Assembly: GCF_024137025.1 (NCBI RefSeq)
Contig: NZ_JAMYJR010000002.1
Span: 186,001 to 250,000 of the forward strand
DNA: 64,000 nucleotides
Direction of reading: 5' to 3'
From: Paractinoplanes aksuensis
GTDB lineage: Bacteria > Actinomycetota > Actinomycetes > Mycobacteriales > Micromonosporaceae
Shown here: one piece after another, positions 1 through 6,534 of the stretch
Numbering within the stretch: the stretch's first letter is position 1
Layout: every line of letters begins with the position of its first letter
The notes under the pieces: generated by a model
What the model saw: the letters and a program-made list of their open reading frames with translations, nothing else
The model's database searches: none
What the model was told of the DNA's origin: nothing
Translations under genes and position numbers: made by a program

Positions 1-101
1 AGCACCTCTTTGCTGAAGAAGCCGCGGGCCAGTTCGGCGAGGTCCTCGTGCTCGGGCTCGAGCCACGCCGGGGCGTACCCGTCCAGTCCTGGGGTGGGCA
101 T
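1..101 (-). CDS. Acyl-CoA dehydrogenase, N-terminal fragment (cut by window edge)
   Basis: Only the first 33 codons are present, reading leftward from an ATG at 101-99 preceded by an AGG-containing ribosome binding site. The visible peptide (start MPTPGLDGYAPAWLEPEHED, then a segment ELARGFFSKEV) resembles the N-terminal helix of acyl-CoA dehydrogenases, which usually reads W..EEH..L....R.FF..EV.P. It diverges from the TetR gene at 163, with a shared 60-bp intergenic region holding a strong inverted repeat. This arrangement is typical of a TetR repressor controlling a fatty-acid or acyl-CoA catabolic gene. The assignment rests on a short stretch and on context. Confidence 0.6.
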   Translation of the reverse strand, partial: MPTPGLDGYAPAWLEPEHEDLAELARGFFSKEV

Positions 102-118
102 GGTCCTACCTTTTCGGC

Positions 119-139
119 TTGTTGGCACAGTGTCAACAA
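119..139. promoter_or_regulatory. TetR-type operator between divergent genes
   Basis: A 21-bp near-perfect inverted repeat: the left half TTGTTGGCAC is mirrored by GTGTCAACAA around a central A, with one mismatched pair. It lies 17 bp upstream of the acyl-CoA dehydrogenase start and 23 bp upstream of the TetR GTG, so a bound dimer could repress both genes. Palindromes of this size between a tetR gene and its divergent target are usual for the family. The assignment to the 163-762 regulator is inferred. Confidence 0.6.
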
Positions 140-162
140 CGACTTGCCGTAAGGTCATCGCC

Positions 163-762
163 GTGAGTGTGCAGGCGGGACCGCGCCGGCGGCTGGAACC
201 CGACGCGCGGCGGGCGCAGATCCTGTCGGTGGCCGTGCGGCTGTTCGGCGAGCGCGGCTACGCGGATGTCTCCACGACCGACGTCGCACGCGGCGCCGGG
301 GTGGCTCGCGGGCTGGTCAACCACTACTTCGGCACCAAGAAAGACCTCTACCTCGAGGTCATCCGGGTCATGCTGACCGTGCCCGAGGTGGCCATCACCG
401 GGCTGCCCGAGGGCGACCTGCCGCGCCGGGTCGACGCCATCGTCGACTGGTTCCTCGACGTCGTCTCCCGGCACAGCCGCTCGTGGCTGGCCGCGATCAC
501 CGCCGGCGGCATGGCCGGCGACACCGATGTGGACCGGGTGATCGCCGAGGCCATCGACGACGCGGCCGACGCCGTGTTGCACGCCGTCGGCCACCCGGCG
601 CCGGGCCCGGCGCCGCACGCGATGGCCCGGTCCTATGTGGGCCTGGCCGTCTCGACCGCCCGCGAATGGCTGCAGCGCGGCGTGCTCACCCGGGTCCAGG
701 TGCACCGGCTGCTTGCCGCCACTCTGCTGACCATGGTGGAGCAAGTGTTCCCGGACGCTTAG
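163..762 (+). CDS. TetR/AcrR family transcriptional regulator
   Basis: A 199-aa protein from GTG 163. The frame is open further upstream, but an earlier start would place coding sequence over the operator at 119-139 and the divergent gene. The N-terminal helix-turn-helix is clear: RRAQILSVAVRLFGERGY, then STTDVARGAGVARGLVNHYF, with the tetR signature G..Y.HF/NHYFG.K. The C-terminal half is the variable ligand and dimerisation domain, with no recognisable ligand specificity. It is divergent from an acyl-CoA dehydrogenase, so an acyl-CoA or fatty-acid derived effector is plausible but not shown. Autoregulation through the 119-139 palindrome is expected. Confidence 0.85.
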   Translation: MSVQAGPRRRLEPDARRAQILSVAVRLFGERGYADVSTTDVARGAGVARGLVNHYFGTKKDLYLEVIRVMLTVPEVAITGLPEGDLPRRVDAIVDWFLDVVSRHSRSWLAAITAGGMAGDTDVDRVIAEAIDDAADAVLHAVGHPAPGPAPHAMARSYVGLAVSTAREWLQRGVLTRVQVHRLLAATLLTMVEQVFPDA

Positions 763-882
763 GCGGTCTCGTCCAGCCGATCGACTGACTGTGCTGGACA
801 CCCGGGGTGGGAACGATGGGTATCTGCGTGCTCCGCCAACACCCGTCACAGGTACCCCAACCTCTCGTTCCCGGAGCCTGAC

Positions 883-1962
883 ATGGTTGCCACGAAGCTC
901 GACCCTGACCACCTGAGTGCGGACACCCTGACGGCCGGTCCCGGCGTCACGGCCGAGGACCTGAACAGCGCCGGCCTTTCCCTCGCGGCGCACGACCGCA
1001 GCACCGGCACCCGGCAGATCGTCACCGTCGACAAGGGCCAGGCCCTCGAGGCCTGTGACCTGCTGACCGCGTCCGGAATCGACGTGCGGATCGACCACGA
1101 CTACGTCGGTGGCACCGGATTCATGGGCAAACACTGGGGCCACGGCTTCACCTGGTCCGAGGTCACCATGCTCGAGAAGGACAAGCCGGTCCAGCCGCCG
1201 TGGGAGAAGCTGCCCGACGGCCTGCGCCGCCCGGTGATCGCCCTGCTCGACACCGGCGTCGAACACCACCCGTGGATCCGGGTCGGCAACGACGACGACC
1301 CGTTCGTCCTGCCCGCCGAGGAGCTCGACTGGCCCCGGCCGTTCCCGCCGATCTTCACCCCCTTCGCCCCGGGCCAGGGGCCGGGCCGCGACGCCGGGCA
1401 CGCCACCTTCATCGCCGGGCTGATCCGCGGCGCCGCGCCCAGCGCCCGCATCCTGTCCCTGCGGGTCATGAACGACCAGGGCAAGGTGCAGGAGTCGCGG
1501 GTGCTCGAGGCGCTGACCTGGCTCTCCGACTACGCCGGGCTGACCGGGCCCTACGCCGGGGCGGGCCGCCCGGTCGACGTCGTGTGCATGGCGTTCGGCC
1601 GCGAACCGGACGACCCCGACCCGTTCGACGAGGTCGAGGCGGCGATGAAGCCGTTCGTCGCGGCCGGCATCCCGCTGGTCGCCTCGGCCGGCAACGACCA
1701 CCAGGCCGACGAGGTGCGACCGGCCTCGTCCCGGTCGGTCATCGCGGTCGGCGCCGGGTTCGGCCGCTACCACGCCGACTTCAGCAACTTCGGCCCGTGG
1801 GTCAACCGCTACCGCGACGGGGTCGACATCCTCGGCATCCTGCCCGGGACGGCCGCCGACGGCTCCGACGGGCGCTGGGTCAAGTGGAGCGGCACGTCGT
1901 TCGCGGCGGCCAACTTCGCCGCCGACCTGGCCCGGCCCCAGGTCGACCACGGCCATGTCTGA
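883..1962 (+). CDS. Subtilisin-like (S8) serine protease, cytoplasmic
   Basis: A 359-aa S8 peptidase. The catalytic triad is intact: D123 in ALLDTGVEHH, H173 in GHATFIAGL and S339 in SGTSFAAA, with oxyanion N271 in ASAGN. There is no signal peptide and no long propeptide, so it should act in the cytoplasm, unlike most secreted subtilases. The first ~110 residues are an unassigned N-terminal region. The ATG at 883 has a GGAG about 10 bp upstream. Its last 8 bases overlap the start of the sigma-factor gene, and the operon continues to a small protein and a TPR-CHAT protease gene. A GGGAAC at 809-814 could be an ECF-type -35 element, but no convincing -10 is visible. A role in a proteolytic signalling chain is inferred from context. 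Confidence 0.85.
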   Translation: MVATKLDPDHLSADTLTAGPGVTAEDLNSAGLSLAAHDRSTGTRQIVTVDKGQALEACDLLTASGIDVRIDHDYVGGTGFMGKHWGHGFTWSEVTMLEKDKPVQPPWEKLPDGLRRPVIALLDTGVEHHPWIRVGNDDDPFVLPAEELDWPRPFPPIFTPFAPGQGPGRDAGHATFIAGLIRGAAPSARILSLRVMNDQGKVQESRVLEALTWLSDYAGLTGPYAGAGRPVDVVCMAFGREPDDPDPFDEVEAAMKPFVAAGIPLVASAGNDHQADEVRPASSRSVIAVGAGFGRYHADFSNFGPWVNRYRDGVDILGILPGTAADGSDGRWVKWSGTSFAAANFAADLARPQVDHGHV

Positions 1963-2515
1963 CGTACGCCTGGGGACGCTGCTCGAACGGGCCCGCGACG
2001 GCGACCGCGAGTCGCTTCAGGAACTCGTGCGCGAACTGAACCCGGTGCTGTGGCGGGTCGCCCGCGGGCAGGGCCTCAACGCCGAGGACGCGGCCGACGT
2101 GGTGCAGACGTCCTGGCTCGAACTACTGCGCCGGCTGCACGAGATCCGTACGCCCCGGGCCGTCACCGGCTGGCTCATCACCGCCACCCGCCGCGAGGCG
2201 TGGCAGCGCCGGCACCGCACCCGGCGCGACGGGCCCGCGGGCGCCCTCGCGCTCGACGGCGTGGCCGACCCCGGCCCGCCGGTGGACCAGCGGCTGCTCA
2301 CCGACGAGCGGGACCGGGTGCTGTGGACCCACTTCGCCCGGCTCTCCCAACGCTGCCGCGACCTGCTCGGCATCGTGGCCCAGGTGACCCGGCCCGACTA
2401 CTCGGCCATCGCCGAGGCGTACGGGATGCCCCACGGCAGCATCGGGCCGACCCGCGGCCGATGCCTGGCCAAGCTGCGCGAGATGCTGCTGGCCGACCCG
2501 GCCTGGGGCGCCTGA
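1955..2515 (+). CDS. RNA polymerase sigma factor, sigma-70 family (ECF-like)
   Basis: A 186-aa protein with the two-domain plan of ECF sigma factors. Region 2 occupies about residues 20-75 (LVRELNPVLWRVARGQGLN, then AEDAADVVQTSWLELLRRL and TPRAVTGWLITATRREAWQR). Region 4 is at about 125-180 (LSQRCRDLLGIV..., then SAIAEAYGMPHGSIGPTRGR followed by CLAKLREML). Region 4.2 keeps the helix-turn-helix spacing. The ATG at 1955 lies inside the protease gene (8-bp overlap) and the stop shares a TGATG junction with the next gene, so the four genes are probably translated as one unit. No classical zinc-binding anti-sigma factor lies beside it. The small protein at 2515 is the only candidate partner, by position. 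Confidence 0.85.
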   Translation: MSDVRLGTLLERARDGDRESLQELVRELNPVLWRVARGQGLNAEDAADVVQTSWLELLRRLHEIRTPRAVTGWLITATRREAWQRRHRTRRDGPAGALALDGVADPGPPVDQRLLTDERDRVLWTHFARLSQRCRDLLGIVAQVTRPDYSAIAEAYGMPHGSIGPTRGRCLAKLREMLLADPAWGA

Positions 2516-2952
2516 TGGACCCCCTCGACGCCGAGATCCTCGAGCGGATCGCCGGCTTCGACCCGCCCCCGCCCGACCTCGACGAGCGCGTGCTGTTCGC
2601 CCTCGCCCTCGGCTCGCTGGAGGCCGAAGTGGCTCACTTGGCCGAACAGAGTATGGCCGGCTCGGGCGCCCGGTCCACCGGCGAGCGCACCCGCACGATC
2701 ACGTTCGACGCCGACAGCCGCTCGGTGATGATCACCGTGGTCGAACGCCCCGACAACCTGGTCCGCATCGACGGTTGGCTCGCCCCCGGCGCCGCCCTGC
2801 GGGTCGACCTGCGGCAGCCCGAACCGGCTCCCGTACGCACGGCGACGGCCGACGCGACCGGCCGGTTCGTCATCGACGAGGTCCCGCACGGGCTGGCCCA
2901 GCTGCTCGTGCACGGCGACCCGAGGGTGGTGACGCCATCGCTGGTGCTGTGA
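2515..2952 (+). CDS. Small protein of unknown function between sigma factor and TPR-CHAT gene
   Basis: A 145-aa protein whose ATG overlaps the sigma-factor stop (TGATG). The first ~60 residues are acidic and helical (LDAEILERIAGFDPPPPDLDERV...), somewhat like the cytoplasmic N-termini of anti-sigma factors. Residues ~60-145 look like a small beta-sandwich (TITFDADSRSVMITVVERPD, then VRIDGWLAPGAALRVDL and a GRFVIDEVPHGLAQLLV ending), resembling carboxypeptidase-regulatory or SpaA-like folds. There is no membrane segment and no zinc motif. The next gene starts at the GTG inside its stop (GTGA). It could be a sigma-factor regulator or a protease substrate; neither can be shown from sequence. Confidence 0.6.
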   Translation: MDPLDAEILERIAGFDPPPPDLDERVLFALALGSLEAEVAHLAEQSMAGSGARSTGERTRTITFDADSRSVMITVVERPDNLVRIDGWLAPGAALRVDLRQPEPAPVRTATADATGRFVIDEVPHGLAQLLVHGDPRVVTPSLVL

Positions 2953-4721
2953 CGCCGCTCGACGGCCGGGCCGGGCGCCTCTACGCGGCCGGGGTGCAGG
3001 CCAGCGAGGACGGCCGGCCCGCCCTCGCGGTGCGCCGGCTGCGGGCGGCGCTGCGGCTGGTCACGGCCGATCCCGTACGGGGCCGGGTGCTGGTCACCCT
3101 GGCCTGGGCCGAGAGCGAACGGGGCCGGGTCGACCTCGGCTTCCGCCTGCTCGACGAGGCCGAACCGCTGCTGCCGGCGCCGGCCCGGGCGGTGCTGCAC
3201 GCGCAGCGGGCGGTGCTGCTGCACCGCAACGGACGGGCGGCCCGCGCGCTGCCCGAGTTCGACCGGGCCATCGCGGGGCCGCTCGAGCCGCTCGACCGGA
3301 TCAAGGCCCTCAACAACCGGAGCCTGGTTCACCTGGACGCGGGGCGGGTCGCGGCCGCCCGGCCGACCTCGGCCAGGCGGTGCGGCTGGCCCGCTCGTCC
3401 GAGATGGAGTTCGCGGTCGCCCTGCTGACGGTGAACCTCGGTTATCTGGACGTGGTGGCGGGGGATCTGCCGTCGGCGCTCGGGGCGTTCGCGGCGGCGC
3501 GGTCGACGTACGAGCGGACGGCGCCGGGGCGGTTGCCGGCGCTGGCTGTGGAGCGGGCGCGGGCGTTGGTGGCGGCCGGGCTGTTCCGCGAGGCTGACCG
3601 GTCGCTGGCGGGGGCGGTGGAGCAGGCCCGCGCGCAGGGGCAGGAGCACACGGTGGCCGATGCGCTGCAGGTGCGGGCCGAGGCGGCGTTGCTGGCGGGG
3701 CGATTGCGGGCGGCGGGCGAGTGGGCGGGGGAGTGCCGGGAGCTGTTCGTGCGGCGGGGGAATCGGCGGCGGGCGGCGCTGGCTTCGTTGCTGGTGTTGC
3801 GGGCCGGGGTGCCGGATGTCCGGGTGGCTCGGCGGCTGGCGGCCTCGCTACGGCGGCTCGGTCTGGACGAGGATGCCCGGGTCGCGGAGCTGGTCGCCGC
3901 GCGAGGCGATGTGATTGTCGCGACCGCGCGCGAGCGGATCCCCGTGGTAGCGCCCGGCCGACGACTCGATCGGCTGGACACGCGGCTGCTACGGCGGCTC
4001 ACCCGGGCCGAACTGGCCCGCGCGGCCGGCCGACCCGCTCAGGCCGACCGGGAGCTGGCCGCGGGCATGGCGACCCTCCAACGGCACCGGGCCCGCTTCG
4101 GCTGCCTCGACCTGCAGACCGGCGCGTCTGCCCACGGGCGCGATCTGGCTGCCGCGGGACTGGCCGCGGCGCTCGCCAGCGGCTCACCGGCCGCCGTACA
4201 TCGGTGGGCGGAACGGCCCGCGCGCAGACGCTCCTCCTGCGGAGTTAGCCGAGATATCCGGTATGTACGGCGCATCGACTGTTTTGACCGGGCGGCGCGC
4301 GGGGCCGGCCGCTGCGCTGGCCGCGCTCGATGGTGCACCCACGGCTCACATCGCCGCGCACGGGCGGCACGAGGCCGAGAACGCGTTGTTCTCCGAGCTC
4401 GACCTGGCCGGCGGCCCGCTGCTCGGCTACGACCTGCAGCGGCTGACCCGGCCGCCGGGCCTGGTCGTGCTGTCGAGCTGTGAGCTCGGCCTGTCCGAGG
4501 TGCGGCCCGGTGACGAGACCTTCGGCCTGGCCTCGGCCCTGCTCGCGGCCGGCACCGCGACCGTCGTGGCCAGCGTGGCCCGGGTCGCCGACGACGCGGC
4601 CCGGGACGTCATGGTCGGCTTCCATCGGGCGCTGGTGGCGGGCCGGTCGCCCGCGGCGGCCCTGGCGGGCGTGGCCGCGGGCACCGGCTTCGTGTGTCTC
4701 GGGGCGGGTCAGGCCGGGTAG
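2949..4721 (+). pseudogene. TPR-CHAT (caspase-like) protein, broken by two frameshifts and an internal deletion
   Basis: The reading frame starts at GTG 2949 (GTGA overlap with the previous stop) and encodes TPR-like helical repeats. Near 3361 the frame shifts: restoring one G (cggccgacc to cgggccgacc) continues the protein as RADLGQAVRLARSSEMEF. A second G loss near 4216 and a junction near 4237 then join the repeat region directly to the CHAT C-terminal half, AELAEISGMYGASTVLTGRR. In intact relatives this join is normally separated by a long stretch containing the first CHAT strands. The catalytic His (AHIAAHGRHE) and Cys (VVLSSCELGL) are still encoded, in the third frame. As sequenced no full-length product is possible. 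The two 1-nt losses could be sequencing errors; the internal deletion is harder to explain that way. The 3' end overlaps the convergent sialidase gene by 13 bp. Confidence 0.8.
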
Positions 4722-5740
4722 TCGTCCGGCGTCGAGTAGAAGCCGATCACCGTGGCCTCGGTGACGTCGAAGCCCAGGGTCAGGAACCGGCCCGGGGAGA
4801 GTTCCACACTGGACGGGTTGGCCTGGTCGGGGTGGCCCGAGTCGTACAGCTGGACGTCGCCGTACCCGTCCCAGGTCTTGCGGGGGTCGCGGACGAGCCG
4901 GCCCACCGTCTCGCGGTGCTCGACCCAGCGCGAGGACAGGTCGCCGTAGGTCACCAGCACCTCGCCCGTGCTCAGGGCCAGCGCGTGATGCGACTGGGCC
5001 GGCATGTCGGTCGGCTGCTTCTCGGTCCACGTGTGACCGTTGTCGGACGAGCGGGTGATGTAGGCCCGGTTGTCGGTGGTGCGGATCAGCGCGACCAGCT
5101 CGCCGTCGTCGAGCAGGGTCAGCGTCGGCTCCTGGTAGTGGATGCCGCCGGCCTCGTCCTCGGCCAGCAGCACCTCGCTCTCGGCGGGCCAGGTGAGGCC
5201 GCCGTCGGTGCTGCGGACGACCGTGGCCTGCATCCACTTTCGGCCGGGCAGGCGGCCGTAGAGCGGCAGCAGCACGTCGCCGTTGGGCAGCTGGGTGGCC
5301 GCGCCGTGCGAGCAGGCGAACGTCGGCACGGCCGGGTGGTAGCGGCCGTTCTCGTGGATCATGTTCGTGCCGACCTCGATGGCGTCGCTCCAGGTGCGGC
5401 CGCCGTCGGTGCTGCGGTGCACGAAGGTGCCGTACGTCGAGTGCAGCGGCGGGTTCGTGCTCCAGTTGATGACGAAGTAGCTGAGCAGGACGGTGCCGTC
5501 GGCCAGCACCCCCAGCTTCGGGTCGCGGTCGTCCCACTGCCCGTCGACCACCACTCGCGGCTCCGACCAGGTCTTACCGTCGTCGGCGCTCTCGACCAGG
5601 GTGAGCCGCCCGTCCGACCGGACGTGGGCGGTGCCCTCGCGGTAACCGGCCAGCAGGCGGCCGTCGGCCAGCTTGACGATGTCGGGGAAATGCGCCAGCA
5701 GACCGTCTTGGGCCCGGGCCACAGTGAACGGCGTCGGCAT
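4709..5740 (-). CDS. Sialidase-like (BNR/Asp-box) beta-propeller protein
   Basis: A 343-aa protein with four Asp-box motifs S-x-D-x-G-x-T-W: SADDGKTW (51-58), STDGGRTW (110-117), STDGGLTW (177-184) and SSDNGHTW (231-238). They are evenly spaced, as in a six-bladed sialidase propeller. The start at 5740 is preceded by GGAGG at the right distance; a longer in-frame ATG at 5776 lacks a site. There is no signal peptide, so a cytoplasmic glycosidase or an Asp-box protein of other function is likely. The sialidase FRIP arginine is not obvious, although HFPDIVKLADGRLLAGYREG occupies the same position. Substrate unknown. It is convergent with the broken TPR-CHAT gene. Confidence 0.75.
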   Translation of the reverse strand: MPTPFTVARAQDGLLAHFPDIVKLADGRLLAGYREGTAHVRSDGRLTLVESADDGKTWSEPRVVVDGQWDDRDPKLGVLADGTVLLSYFVINWSTNPPLHSTYGTFVHRSTDGGRTWSDAIEVGTNMIHENGRYHPAVPTFACSHGAATQLPNGDVLLPLYGRLPGRKWMQATVVRSTDGGLTWPAESEVLLAEDEAGGIHYQEPTLTLLDDGELVALIRTTDNRAYITRSSDNGHTWTEKQPTDMPAQSHHALALSTGEVLVTYGDLSSRWVEHRETVGRLVRDPRKTWDGYGDVQLYDSGHPDQANPSSVELSPGRFLTLGFDVTEATVIGFYSTPDDYPA

Positions 5741-5788
5741 GTGCAAACCTCCAAGGTTGGCGAGTCCGCACCCCATCTAACCGTTCGT

Positions 5789-6523
5789 GTGCTTCGCGCC
5801 GGGCCCCGCCCCCGGTCCGGGAGTAAGCTCGGCGGTATCGACAACACAGTCACGCTCTGGCACACCACCGGGCAGGCCGAACTCGACGCGGTCGCCGGGT
5901 CGGGCTGGCGCGCGTGGCCGGTCGGCGCCGAGATCGTGGCGGTCCCCGACCGGCAGCGGGCCACGCAGATCGCCCGTGGCCAGGGCGGCGGTTACGTGAC
6001 GCGGTTCCAGGTCGACCGGGCCTTCGTCGACGGGCGCGGGCCCGAGCTGCGCATCGCCGCCGACGAGATGGACGAGTTCAACAAGCACATCACCGGGGCC
6101 ATCGTCGAAGAGGCGGACTACCGCGGCCCGGTCGGCGACGACGAGTTCGCCGAGGCCGAGGCCGCCCTGGGGACGCCGCTGCCGGCCGCGTGGCGCGAGC
6201 ACCTGCAGTCGCCGTCCTGGTTCCGCCGCGGGTGGCTGGCCCGGAGCGGCGCCTACGTCTGGCTGCACACCCCGCGCGAGATGCTCGAGATCCACCAGGC
6301 CTGGCAGGATTCCGTGGCCGCCCACCCGGGCATCGCCATCATCGGCGGCGACGGCTCGCGCGAGCAGTTGGTGCTCGACCTGCGCCGCGATCCCGCCCCG
6401 GTGCGCCTGGCCGGCCTGGTCAGCGAGGGCTGGGACACCACGTTCGGTCAGGCGGCCGACGTCACCGAGCTGATCGCCCGCGTCGAGGCGGGCACGTTCG
6501 AGTTCGACTTCGGCAAGGACTAG
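5789..6523 (+). CDS. Possible ADP-ribosyltransferase-like domain fused to a SUKH/SMI1-KNR4-like region
   Basis: About 244 aa if started at GTG 5789; the start is uncertain because the next clear features begin only at residue ~20. The N-terminal half (TLWHTTGQAELDAV, then GGGYVTRFQVDRAFVDG and DEMDEFNKHITGAIVEEADY) has the layout of small ADP-ribosyltransferase-like domains: an H/T loop, a central strand and a late acidic-N motif. The C-terminal part (DDEFAEAEAALGTPLPAAWR, HLQSPSWFRR..., TPREMLEIHQAW, IAIIGGDGSREQLVLDLR) resembles SMI1/KNR4 (SUKH) proteins, which often act as immunity proteins. Both calls come from recognising patterns, not from a search. It lies 48 bp from the divergent sialidase gene. 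Confidence 0.5.
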   Translation: MLRAGPRPRSGSKLGGIDNTVTLWHTTGQAELDAVAGSGWRAWPVGAEIVAVPDRQRATQIARGQGGGYVTRFQVDRAFVDGRGPELRIAADEMDEFNKHITGAIVEEADYRGPVGDDEFAEAEAALGTPLPAAWREHLQSPSWFRRGWLARSGAYVWLHTPREMLEIHQAWQDSVAAHPGIAIIGGDGSREQLVLDLRRDPAPVRLAGLVSEGWDTTFGQAADVTELIARVEAGTFEFDFGKD

Positions 6524-6534
6524 CCGGACGGCTC

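Noticed and set aside
133..1956. Long minus-strand open frame across tetR and the protease
   Set aside because: Antisense shadow. The + strand genes have full catalytic motifs and a helix-turn-helix, while the minus frame has none.
5741..5776. Longer start for the sialidase at ATG 5776
   Set aside because: The GGAGG site belongs to ATG 5740. The extra 12 residues (MGCGLANLGGLH) read through that site.
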